DNA of 9,101 nt from assembly GCA_002377245.1 (NCBI GenBank), contig DFPL01000048.1:1-9101 (forward strand), read 5' to 3'. Of the stretch, positions 1 to 6,007 are shown piece after piece. The notes under the pieces were generated by a model, which saw only the letters and a list, made by a program, of their open reading frames with translations, ran no database searches and had not been told where the DNA came from. This stretch comes from Enterobacteriaceae bacterium UBA3516 (GTDB taxonomy: Bacteria > Pseudomonadota > Gammaproteobacteria > Enterobacterales > Enterobacteriaceae). Numbering within the stretch: position 1 is the stretch's first letter; each line of letters starts with the position of its first letter. The position numbers were made by a program, and so were the translations under genes.

Positions 1-61
1 GTGGGTCGTGCAGGATGACTTGCCCTACGGGCAAGTTGCAGACGCAACGCTATCCTTCACG
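1..61 (-). repeat. tRNA-Lys 3'-end repeat within a structured tRNA-operon spacer
   Basis: Bases 1-16 are identical to 92-107, the 3' part of the tRNA-Lys gene (half of the T loop, T-stem strand, acceptor strand, discriminator and first C of CCA). The copy is cut by the window start, so its full length is unknown. It has no 5' half of a tRNA, so it is not a complete gene. The surrounding bases can fold: 7-10 pairs with 58-61 and 12-16 with 52-56, enclosing hairpins 18-25/29-36 (loop TAC) and 35-39/44-48, which compete over two bases. Repeats of a tRNA 3' end in the spacer of a tRNA operon are known from the E. coli tyrT operon (the rtT repeats). I infer a similar duplication here; whether the segment is processed to a small RNA cannot be told from sequence. 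Confidence 0.6.
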
Positions 62-89
62 TTTTACTATCGCGTTCCACCAGAACGAT

Positions 90-165
90 TGGTGGGTCGT
101 GCAGGATTCGAACCTGCGACCAATTGATTAAAAGTCAACTGCTCTACCAACTGAGCTAACGACCC
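90..165 (-). tRNA. lysT: tRNA-Lys (anticodon UUU)
   Basis: A 76-base gene on the minus strand, from GGGTCGTTAGCTC (ending at 165) to an encoded CCA (90-92). The acceptor arms GGGTCGT and ACGACCC pair fully. The D arm, the anticodon loop CTTTTAA with anticodon TTT (130-132), and the T arm with GGTTCGAATCC are all present. It reads AAA and AAG lysine codons. It lies downstream of cpoB as in E. coli, where lysT is the first gene of a multi-tRNA operon of lysine and valine tRNAs. Further tRNAs probably continue beyond base 1. The exact gene symbol rests on that position only, since lysine tRNA copies are identical in such operons. Confidence 0.98.
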
Positions 166-203
166 ACTTCTGCACTGCTTTTGGGATGTTTGATATCCCT
201 TGG

Positions 204-252
204 CAACGGCGGCATATATTACTGATTTAAGAATTCAGCGCAACAAAAATTT
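204..252 (-). promoter_or_regulatory. Probable tRNA-Lys operon promoter with GC-rich discriminator
   Basis: On the minus strand, a -35-like TTGCGC (238-243) and a -10-like TAATAT (216-221) are 16 bases apart. An AT-rich stretch just upstream (about 244-252) could act as an UP element. Immediately downstream of the -10 the sequence is very GC-rich (207-213 reads GCCGCCG). Such a discriminator is the known hallmark of stringently controlled stable-RNA promoters, repressed by ppGpp and DksA. The inferred start at about 204-208 would give a leader of roughly 40 bases before the tRNA. No experiment is visible here; assignment rests on spacing and composition. Confidence 0.6.
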
Positions 253-291
253 CGAGGAAGATCACTTAACTGCTTACGATTCGCGCGACAA

Positions 292-317
292 GACCAGAAA
301 TAACGCGATTTCTGGTC
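292..317 (-). terminator. Inverted repeat after cpoB, possible weak terminator
   Basis: A perfect 9-bp stem (292-300 with 309-317) around an 8-base loop begins 13 bases downstream of the cpoB stop. On the minus strand the stem is followed by TTGTCGCG, which lacks a proper T run, so it is a poor intrinsic terminator. It may instead protect the mRNA 3' end or work with Rho. Its position between the tol-pal operon and the tRNA promoter fits a transcript boundary. Confidence 0.4.
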
Positions 318-329
318 AAGCGCTATTCG

Positions 330-1115
330 CTACATCGAACCGAGACGTTTTTGCGCTTGTTTTGCGCCGTCAGTGCCCGGATATTTCGCGACCACCTGCT
401 GATACACCGCTTTCGCTTTCGCCGCATCACCTTTGTCCTGCATGATGACGCCGACCTTGAACATGGCATCAGGCGCTTTAGGCGACTTCGGATAATTTTT
501 TACTACGGAAGCAAAATAGTATGCCGCGTCGTCTTTTTTACCCTTGTTGTAATTCAACTGCCCGAGCCAGTAGTTGGCATTCGGAATATAGGTCGAATCC
601 GGGTATTTTTTGACGAAGTTCTGGAATGCGGCCATAGCTTCGTCCTGGCGAGATTTATCCTGAACCAGAGCGATTGCCGCATTGTAATCCGTGTTGGCGT
701 CACCGCTCTGCACTGGGGCAGCGGTGGACGCAGAGGCATCAGGTGCCGCTGCCGCACTCTGGTCGCCAGAAGTTTGCGGGTTCTGCCCCCCAGCCGCGCC
801 TGCACCGCTGCCCAGACTGTCAATCTGCGTCAGAATCTGTTTCTGCCGCTCATTAATCTGGTTCAACTGATACTGACTTTCCTGAATCTGACCGCGCAGG
901 GTATCAATATCGGATTGGTTGTCAGAGAGCTGCTGCTGGAGTTGGGTTAAAAGTTGACTGTGAGCGTTAGAAATACGCTCGAGTTGAGTGACCCGGTCTT
1001 CTACCGAGCCTGAGCCGACACTACTGATTGGCGCCTGAGCAAAAGCGGCCCAGGGGGCCGCTATGCCAACCAGTAACGACAGACTCATCAGATGATGTCT
1101 GAAGTTACTGCTCAT
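330..1115 (-). CDS. cpoB: CpoB (YbgF), periplasmic coordinator of peptidoglycan synthesis and outer-membrane constriction
   Basis: A 261-residue protein, close to the E. coli length of 263. It starts with a signal peptide (residues 1-26, hydrophobic LSLLVGIAA, cleavage after AFA). A coiled coil rich in Gln and Leu follows (about 35-100), which in E. coli makes CpoB trimerise and bind TolA. A Gly/Ala/Ser-rich linker (101-138) is the part most unlike E. coli. The C-terminal TPR domain (about 140-261) shows repeats with KYPDS, NYPKSPKAPDA and KYPGTDGAKQA. CpoB is known to sit at the septum, where it connects PBP1B/LpoB activity with the Tol machine. The ATG is 9 bases after the pal stop, and its ribosome site (AAGAGA) overlaps that stop. 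It is the last gene of the tol-pal operon. Confidence 0.97.
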   Translation of the reverse strand: MSSNFRHHLMSLSLLVGIAAPWAAFAQAPISSVGSGSVEDRVTQLERISNAHSQLLTQLQQQLSDNQSDIDTLRGQIQESQYQLNQINERQKQILTQIDSLGSGAGAAGGQNPQTSGDQSAAAAPDASASTAAPVQSGDANTDYNAAIALVQDKSRQDEAMAAFQNFVKKYPDSTYIPNANYWLGQLNYNKGKKDDAAYYFASVVKNYPKSPKAPDAMFKVGVIMQDKGDAAKAKAVYQQVVAKYPGTDGAKQAQKRLGSM

Positions 1116-1124
1116 GCAATTCTC

Positions 1125-1640
1125 TTAGTAAACCAGTACGGCACGACGGTTTTTGGAGTAAGCCGCTTCGTCATGACCCAGTACTGCAGGTTTTTCTTTA
1201 CCGTAAGAAACGATGGAGATCTGGTCAGCGGTAACACCTTTACCCTGCAGGTACATTTTAACGGCGTTAGCACGACGTTCGCCCAGGGAGATGTTGTATT
1301 CCGGCGTACCACGTTCGTCCGCGTGACCTTCTACGGTGACTTTGTAAGACGGGTTGCTACGCAGGAAGTTAGCGTGCGCATCCAGCATTGCAGCGAAGTC
1401 AGAACGAATGTCAAACTTGTCCAGATCGAAGTAAACAATGTTGTTCTGCTGCAGCTGCTGCATCTGCAGACGCGCTTGCTCTTCAGAAGACATATTGCCA
1501 TTGCCGTTCATACCGGTACCGGCACCCATCATGCCTTCGCCGCTCTGGTCGTTGCTCACGTTCTTTTTAGAAGAACATGCGGCGATTGCCATTACGGACA
1601 GAGCGATACCCAGCCCTTTCAGCACTTTGTTAAGTTGCAT
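1125..1640 (-). CDS. pal: Pal, peptidoglycan-associated outer-membrane lipoprotein
   Basis: A 171-residue lipoprotein precursor (E. coli 173). The signal peptide ends in MAIAAC with the lipidated Cys at 22. Ser follows Cys, so by the +2 rule it should be sorted to the outer membrane. Residues 23-55 are a flexible Gly/Asn/Met-rich tether; the two-residue difference from E. coli lies here. The OmpA-like domain (about 65-171) includes FDLDKFDI and the peptidoglycan-binding motif HADERGTPEYN...GERRA, with Asp108 and Arg123 in the positions that grip diaminopimelate in OmpA-family domains. Pal binds the cell wall or TolB alternately and pulls the outer membrane in at division. The ATG has AAGGA 10 bases upstream. 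The gap to tolB is 34 bases. Confidence 0.98.
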   Translation of the reverse strand: MQLNKVLKGLGIALSVMAIAACSSKKNVSNDQSGEGMMGAGTGMNGNGNMSSEEQARLQMQQLQQNNIVYFDLDKFDIRSDFAAMLDAHANFLRSNPSYKVTVEGHADERGTPEYNISLGERRANAVKMYLQGKGVTADQISIVSYGKEKPAVLGHDEAAYSKNRRAVLVY

Positions 1641-1674
1641 TTCTTTGATCCTTTAGTAATCAATTATTTATTAT

Positions 1675-2967
1675 TTACAGGTACGGCGACCAGGCAGGTG
1701 ATTTTACCTGTCCATCAGACGCCGGAATACGCGCTTTGAAACGCCCATCTGTAGAAACCAGATTCAGCACGGATCCCATCCCCTGAGAAGAGCTGTAGAT
1801 TACCATCGTGCCGTTAGGTGCCAGACTCGGCGATTCATCCAGGAACGTTGACGACAAAACTTGCACGCCACCCGCTGCCAGATCTTGTTTGGCAATGTGT
1901 TGCTGACCGCCTTCGGAGCTCACCATTACCATAAATTTACCATCAGCACTCACGTCAGCATCCTGGTTTTGCGAACCCTGCCAGGTGATACGTTGTGCTG
2001 CACCGCCATTCACATTGACTTTATAGACCTGTGGACGGCCTGCCTGGTCGGAAGTAAACGCCAGGTTCTGGCTATCCGGGAACCAGGTCGGTTCAGTGTT
2101 ATTGCTGCGTCCGTCGGTGACCTGACGGATTTGACCGGAACCCAGATCCATCACATAGATGTTCAGGCTACCAGTTTTAGACAGTGCAAAGGCAATCTTG
2201 CTGCCATCAGGCGAGAACGCAGGCGCACCGTTGTGACGCGGGAAAGAGGCAACCTGACGCGTTGCAGTAGTTGCCAGGTTTTGAATCACCAGCGCTGAGC
2301 GACCGCTTTCAAAGGTTACGTAGGCCAGCTGTGAACCATCCGGCGACCAGGCCGGTGACATCAGCGGCTGAGATGAACGGTGGATCACCGAGGTGTTGTG
2401 ACCGTCGTAATCCGATACGCGAAGTTCGTACGGGAACTGACCACCGTTAGCCTGAACAACATAAGCAATACGGGTACGGAATGCGCCTTTAATACCGGTC
2501 AGTTTCTGGAACACTTCATCACTGGCAGTATGTGCTGCGTAACGCAACCACTGTTTGGTGACTTTGAAGGAGTTCTGAGACAGTACGGTGCCCGGTGCGC
2601 CACCGGTGTCAACCAGTTGATAGGCAACGTTGAAGCTACCGTCCGGGTTAGGGGTAACCTGACCCACCACGACCGCATCGATGCCCAGTGCAGACCATGC
2701 CGCAGGCTGAACTTCTTGTGCCGTCGCTGGCGTCTGTGGCAGACGTGAGCGGTCCAGCGGGTTGAATTTGCCGCTCATGCGCAAATCGAAGGAAACAACG
2801 TCACTGATGTCCTCAGGTGCAGCACCCGGCCCTGCCCACTGGAAAGGTACAACACCGATTGGGCGTGCCGAGTCGACCCCTTGGGTAATCTCGATACGTA
2901 CTTCTGCATGCAGCACTGCTGCCCACAGCATTAAAAAACCAAACGCTACACGTAATGCCTGCTTCAT
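1675..2967 (-). CDS. tolB: TolB, periplasmic beta-propeller protein of the Tol-Pal system
   Basis: A 430-residue precursor, the usual length. The signal peptide is residues 1-21 (cleavage LHA|EVR). The mature N-terminus EVRIEITQGVDS is the TolA box, the segment that reaches TolA domain III. An alpha/beta domain spans about 35-160. The six-bladed propeller follows, with blade motifs at near 44-residue spacing: WSPDG 207-211, FSPDG 251-255, WFPDS 295-299, VSADG 339-343, LAPNG 382-386 and the closing WSPYL at the C-terminus. The propeller binds Pal and competes with peptidoglycan for it. The start has a strong ribosome site (AAGGGAG, about 5 bases from the ATG), better than those inside the operon. 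Residues 54-64 (ISDVVSFDLRM) and 190-200 differ noticeably from E. coli as I remember it. Confidence 0.98.
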   Translation of the reverse strand: MKQALRVAFGFLMLWAAVLHAEVRIEITQGVDSARPIGVVPFQWAGPGAAPEDISDVVSFDLRMSGKFNPLDRSRLPQTPATAQEVQPAAWSALGIDAVVVGQVTPNPDGSFNVAYQLVDTGGAPGTVLSQNSFKVTKQWLRYAAHTASDEVFQKLTGIKGAFRTRIAYVVQANGGQFPYELRVSDYDGHNTSVIHRSSQPLMSPAWSPDGSQLAYVTFESGRSALVIQNLATTATRQVASFPRHNGAPAFSPDGSKIAFALSKTGSLNIYVMDLGSGQIRQVTDGRSNNTEPTWFPDSQNLAFTSDQAGRPQVYKVNVNGGAAQRITWQGSQNQDADVSADGKFMVMVSSEGGQQHIAKQDLAAGGVQVLSSTFLDESPSLAPNGTMVIYSSSQGMGSVLNLVSTDGRFKARIPASDGQVKSPAWSPYL

Positions 2968-2982
2968 CGTATCTCCCTTATC

Positions 2983-2997
2983 CGGGCAAAAAACCCG
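2983..2997 (-). other. Small hairpin in the tolB leader
   Basis: CGGG and CCCG (2983-2986, 2994-2997) can pair around a T-rich 7-base loop just upstream of the tolB ribosome site. The stem is only 4 bp, so it may have no function. Confidence 0.2.
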
Positions 2998-3037
2998 CGA
3001 TAATTTAGCAGAATGTTAACAAACTCAAAACACGATA

Positions 3038-3066
3038 ATTATACATCCTGACCCGCAATTGCGAGT
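3038..3066 (-). promoter_or_regulatory. Candidate internal promoter for tolB-pal-cpoB
   Basis: The gap between tolA and tolB is 123 bases, by far the longest inside the tol cluster. On the minus strand it holds a perfect TATAAT (3038-3043). No good -35 hexamer lies 16-18 bases upstream; the best that can be said is CTCGCA or ACTCGC within the hairpin at 3047-3070. In E. coli the tol-pal cluster is known to be transcribed both from upstream of ybgC and from upstream of tolB, so a promoter is expected in this gap. The precise start is uncertain. Confidence 0.4.
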
Positions 3067-3070
3067 CAGG
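3047..3070 (-). other. Inverted repeat in the tolA-tolB gap
   Basis: CCTGAC (3047-3052) pairs with GTCAGG (3065-3070); after one mismatch, CGC pairs with GCG around an AATT loop. No T run follows on either strand, so it is not a standard intrinsic terminator. It lies 20 bases after the tolA stop on the transcribed strand and just upstream of the candidate tolB -10. It may protect the tolA mRNA end, weaken read-through, or bind a regulator. Confidence 0.45.
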
Positions 3071-3090
3071 CATTCTTCATTAATGACGCT

Positions 3091-4428
3091 TTAAAGCTTA
3101 AACCCAAGCGTGGCATCTTTAACTCGTTCATAGACAGCTTTACTCGGAGGCGTTGGCATGTTCGCCGTACGCGCAGCCCGGAGTGCGGCTTCACAAAGTT
3201 CAGGATCGCCACCTTTCGATTCGATGTTGCTCAACGAACCATCCGATCTTAGCGTGATATGTAAATCACATGTTTTACCTGCAAACAAATCAGCATTATA
3301 AAGCTTGCTCTGAATAGCCGATCTTATCTGCCCAGTGTACTTACTGATGTCTTCATTGCTGGCACCATTGTCGCCATTACGACTATTGTTACCTGAACCT
3401 GCAGGAGCCGCATTGTTCCCTTTCGCTCCGCCGCCCGTTTTCGGTGCATTCTTACCGGAACTCAGGTCGCCAAACAGATCATCCACGCCTGATGCAGCCG
3501 CGGCTTTCTCTGCAGCCGCCTTTTTGGCTGCTGCTTTATCCGCTGCGGCCTTTTTATCGGCAGCCGCTTTCTCTGCGGCGGCGGCTTTTTTGTCTGCTGC
3601 TGCTTTTTCGGCGGCAGCCTTCTCAGCGGCGGCAGCTTTTTCCGCGGCGGCGGCTTTCTCGGCAGCGGCCTTTTCAGCCGCCGCTGCTTTCTTAGCCGCG
3701 TCGGCAGCCGCTTTCTTCTCAGCATCCTGCTGAGCTTTCTTCGCCGCTTCTGCTTCCGCTTTTTTCTGTGCGTCTGCTGCGGCTTTAGCTGCTTCGGCTT
3801 CGGCTTTTTTCTGCGCATCCGCAGCCGCTTTGGCCGCATCGGCTTCAGCTTTCTTCTGTGCGTCGGCTGCTGCTTTCTTCGCAGCATCCGCAGCGGCTTT
3901 AGCCTGCGCATCCGCAGCGGCTTTAGCCTGCGCATCCGCAGCCGCTTTAGCCTGGGCATCCGCTTTCGCTTTCGCATCTGCTGCAGACTTCGCAGCGGCT
4001 TCTTCCGCCTGCTTCTGCACTTCCTGCGCTTTCTTCGCCGCCTCTTCTGCTTTCTTCTGCTGCTCAGCCTGCTGACGTGCCGCTTCCTGCGACTGCAAAC
4101 GCTCCTGCTCAAGCTGCTTCAGGCGTTCCTGCTCAGCAGCCTGCTTTTCACGCAGTTCTTCAGCCTGCTGCTGCGCCTGTTTCTCACGCTGTTCTTCGGC
4201 ACGTTTTGCGCTGGACTGCTGCTGTTGCTGACGGTTGTAATTTTGTACAACGGCGCCGGGATCAACCATCACCGCATCAATGGATGAACCGCCACCGCCG
4301 CCAGCAGAAGCGTCAATATTTTCATCGAACGAACTCCATATCAGCAGGGCCACAAGCACTACGTGCAGCACGGCTGAGATGATGATCGCGCGTTTAAGTT
4401 TGTCGTTTTGTTCGGTTGCCTTTGACAC
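3091..4428 (-). CDS. tolA: TolA, inner-membrane-anchored protein spanning the periplasm
   Basis: A 445-residue protein, 24 longer than E. coli TolA (421). A single N-terminal membrane segment (about 14-33) carries Ser18 and His22, the face that contacts TolQ/TolR. A Gly-rich hinge (43-48) follows. Domain II (about 65-312) is a long Ala/Lys/Glu/Asp/Gln helix that crosses the periplasm and is built partly from tandem repeats, which account for the extra length. Domain III (about 355-445) has the conserved cysteines 387 and 412, which form a disulfide, and binds TolB, Pal and colicin or phage coat proteins. The start is GTG (4426-4428), as in E. coli, with GGGA 7 bases upstream; no nearer ATG fits. 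It starts 39 bases after tolR. Confidence 0.98.
   Translation of the reverse strand: MSKATEQNDKLKRAIIISAVLHVVLVALLIWSSFDENIDASAGGGGGSSIDAVMVDPGAVVQNYNRQQQQQSSAKRAEEQREKQAQQQAEELREKQAAEQERLKQLEQERLQSQEAARQQAEQQKKAEEAAKKAQEVQKQAEEAAAKSAADAKAKADAQAKAAADAQAKAAADAQAKAAADAAKKAAADAQKKAEADAAKAAADAQKKAEAEAAKAAADAQKKAEAEAAKKAQQDAEKKAAADAAKKAAAAEKAAAEKAAAAEKAAAAEKAAAEKAAADKKAAAAEKAAADKKAAADKAAAKKAAAEKAAAASGVDDLFGDLSSGKNAPKTGGGAKGNNAAPAGSGNNSRNGDNGASNEDISKYTGQIRSAIQSKLYNADLFAGKTCDLHITLRSDGSLSNIESKGGDPELCEAALRAARTANMPTPPSKAVYERVKDATLGFKL
3499..3672 (-). repeat. Degenerate KAAAEKAAA-type repeats in tolA domain II
   Basis: Residues 253-310 of TolA are a run of units such as KAAAEKAAA, KAAAAEKAAAAE and KAAADKKAAA, varying from 5 to 7 residues. 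This is the usual composition of the TolA helix. The DNA is rich in GCC/GCG/GCA alanine codons and open to slippage or unequal exchange. Confidence 0.75.
3739..3873 (-). repeat. Three tandem 15-codon repeats in tolA domain II
   Basis: TolA residues 186-230 are three consecutive copies of AAADAQKKAEAEAAK. Copies two and three are identical in protein and copy one has Asp for Glu at one position. At 45 bases per unit this keeps the helix in register and lengthens the periplasmic rod. Confidence 0.85.
3884..3955 (-). repeat. Three tandem 24-base repeats in tolA domain II
   Basis: On the plus strand the 24-base unit beginning GCATCCGCAGCGGCTTTAGC occurs at 3884-3907 and 3908-3931 without a difference, and at 3932-3955 with two substitutions. 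It encodes three copies of AQAKAAAD (residues 158-181). The identity of two copies points to recent duplication. Confidence 0.9.
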
Positions 4429-4467
4429 TCTCGGTTCCCAAAAACTGCCCGCCTGTTATGCCGGGGA

Positions 4468-4896
4468 TCAAATAGGCTGCGTCATCAAGCCAACCGACTT
4501 CACACCCGCGCTATGTAACAGGTTTAGCGCTTTAATGATTTCATCGTACGGCACTTCTTTCGCGCCACCGATCAGGAAAACGGTTTTCGGATTGGCTTGC
4601 AGACGGCGCTGCGCCTCTGCAATCACCTGTTCAGGCGGTAGCTGATCGAGACGATCTTTTTCCACTACCACGCTGTACTGTCCGACACCCGAGACCTCAA
4701 TAATGACCGGTGGTTCGTCGTTGGTGCTGACGCTTTTCGAATCTGTCGCGTCTGGCAGATCAACTTCAACGCTCTGCGTAATGATCGGAGCGGTTGCCAT
4801 AAAGATCAGCAGCAACACTAGCAACACATCCAGCAGAGGCACAATGTTGATTTCGGACTTGAGGTCACGACTGCCGCGTCCACGCTTTCTGGCCAT
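4468..4896 (-). CDS. tolR: TolR, inner-membrane motor subunit
   Basis: A 142-residue protein of exactly the E. coli length, in the ExbD/TolR family. A basic N-terminus (RKRGRG) faces the cytoplasm. One membrane segment (about 18-38, INIVPLLDVLLVLLLIF) carries Asp23, the residue whose protonation drives the TolQ-TolR motor. The periplasmic domain (about 43-142) dimerises and has the conserved FLIGGAKEVPYDEI and the end SAGVKSVGLMTQPI. The ATG follows the tolQ stop by 3 bases, and its ribosome site (AAGGGG) is formed by the last tolQ codons, so translation is probably coupled, matching the fixed stoichiometry of the complex. Confidence 0.98.
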   Translation of the reverse strand: MARKRGRGSRDLKSEINIVPLLDVLLVLLLIFMATAPIITQSVEVDLPDATDSKSVSTNDEPPVIIEVSGVGQYSVVVEKDRLDQLPPEQVIAEAQRRLQANPKTVFLIGGAKEVPYDEIIKALNLLHSAGVKSVGLMTQPI

Positions 4897-4899
4897 GGT

Positions 4900-5592
4900 T
4901 TACCCCTTGTTGCTCTCGGTGCTGGTAAACGCCTGACGATGCAGAATAGCGGTGAACTCTTCCATAAAGTTGTCGTAATTCATTTCCAGTTTGTTCACGC
5001 GCTGGTTCAGACGGTTATAGGCCATTACCGCAGGAATCGCCGCAAACAGACCAATCGCAGTCGCGATTAACGCTTCAGCAATGCCTGGCGCAACCATCTG
5101 CAATGTCGCCTGCTTCACCGCACCCAGTGCGATAAAGGCATGCATAATCCCCCAAACCGTACCAAACAGACCGATGTAAGGGCTGATGGAACCTACGGTA
5201 CCGAGGAAAGGAATATGGGTTTCAAGGCTCTCCAGTTCGCGGTTCATGGAAATACGCATCGCCCGCGACGCGCCTTCTACGATGGCTTCCGGCGCATGGC
5301 TGTTGGCCTTGTGCAGTCGGGCAAACTCTTTAAAGCCGCTGTAGAAAATTTGTTCCGACCCGGTCAGGTTATCGCGACGCCCCTGGCTCTCCTGGTACAG
5401 ACGCGACAGTTCAATGCCAGACCAGAATTTGTCTTCAAACGCTTCCGCTTCACGGCCGGCTGCGTTAAGAATACGCGTTCTCTGGATGATGATGGCCCAG
5501 GATGCGATGGAAAAACCAATCAAAATCAACATGATAAGTTTGACCAGAAGGCTAGCCTTCAGGAACAAATCAAGGATGTTCATGTCAGTCAC
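4900..5592 (-). CDS. tolQ: TolQ, inner-membrane proton-channel subunit of the Tol motor
   Basis: A 230-residue protein, the same length as in E. coli, of the MotA/TolQ/ExbB family. It has three membrane segments (about 16-36, 136-158 and 168-192). Thr145 (in GLFGTVWGIM) and Thr178 (in ALIATAIG), the pore-lining residues, are both present. TolQ pentamers surround a TolR dimer and use proton flow to move TolA. The start is GTG at 5590-5592, with GGAG 8 bases upstream inside ybgC; the GTG overlaps the ybgC stop (GTGA), favouring coupled translation. The ATG three codons on is an alternative, but the upstream GTG is better placed and agrees with the E. coli start. Confidence 0.98.
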   Translation of the reverse strand: MTDMNILDLFLKASLLVKLIMLILIGFSIASWAIIIQRTRILNAAGREAEAFEDKFWSGIELSRLYQESQGRRDNLTGSEQIFYSGFKEFARLHKANSHAPEAIVEGASRAMRISMNRELESLETHIPFLGTVGSISPYIGLFGTVWGIMHAFIALGAVKQATLQMVAPGIAEALIATAIGLFAAIPAVMAYNRLNQRVNKLEMNYDNFMEEFTAILHRQAFTSTESNKG

Positions 5593-5993
5593 TGCTTAAA
5601 CTCCGCGACAATAGACTTGGGAAGCGCACGAGGCTTCATTAAGAGTGGATCAACGCAGACAATCAGAACCTCGGCTTCATTCAAGACCGTGTTCTCTGCA
5701 TTGACAATCCGCTGCGTAAAGACCAGGGAGGTGCCACGCATTGATGTAATTTCCGTTTGGACTTCGAGCATATCGTCGAGTCTGGCGGGCGCAAAATACT
5801 CCAGCGTTAATTTGCGTACCACGAATGCGACGCGCTCGGCCAGCAGAACCTGCTGACTAAAGTGGTGATAGCGCAGCATCTCAGTGCGTGCTCGTTCATA
5901 AAAAGCAACATAGCTGGCGTGGTACACCACACCCCCGGCATCCGTATCTTCGTAGTAGACCCGAACCGGCCATCGAAACAGCGTTGTATTCAC
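5589..5993 (-). CDS. ybgC: YbgC, hotdog-fold acyl-CoA thioesterase
   Basis: A 134-residue protein, E. coli length, of the 4-hydroxybenzoyl-CoA thioesterase family. The signature YYEDTDAGGVVYHASYVAFYERAR is seen at 13-36, with the catalytic Asp18 and nearby His25. In E. coli and Helicobacter the enzyme cleaves acyl-CoA thioesters and associates with phospholipid-synthesis proteins; its role with the Tol system is unclear. It is cytoplasmic, with no signal peptide. The start is GTG (5991-5993), with GGGAT 7-11 bases before it; the ATG seven bases upstream is followed at once by a stop. It is the first gene of the tol-pal operon and overlaps tolQ by 4 bases. Confidence 0.97.
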   Translation of the reverse strand: MNTTLFRWPVRVYYEDTDAGGVVYHASYVAFYERARTEMLRYHHFSQQVLLAERVAFVVRKLTLEYFAPARLDDMLEVQTEITSMRGTSLVFTQRIVNAENTVLNEAEVLIVCVDPLLMKPRALPKSIVAEFKQ

Positions 5994-6007
5994 TTTACAT
6001 CCCGGTA

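Noticed and set aside
1..16. A second partial tRNA-Lys gene at the window edge
   Set aside because: Only the last 16 bases match. The sequence at 17 onward departs from the tRNA and has no D or anticodon arm, so it is a 3'-end repeat and not a cut gene.
351..950. Plus-strand open frame of 199 codons
   Set aside because: Lies wholly antisense to cpoB, which has signal peptide, coiled coil and TPR domain. The plus-strand product has no recognisable features.
1092..1739. Plus-strand open frame of 215 codons
   Set aside because: Antisense to pal and both its junctions; Pal is unmistakable on the other strand. No ribosome site or family resemblance.
3335..4075. Alanine-rich plus-strand frames opposite tolA
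   Set aside because: The repetitive GC-rich codons of TolA domain II leave other frames open and give low-complexity Ala/Phe/Ser products. This is a composition effect.
3462..4112. Arg/Lys-rich minus-strand frame of 216 codons inside tolA
   Set aside because: It is a shifted reading of the Ala/Lys codons in tolA domain II, with an implausible run of basic residues.
5140..5856. Plus-strand frame of 238 codons across tolQ and ybgC
   Set aside because: Antisense to two conserved genes that overlap by 4 bases; translated product resembles nothing known.
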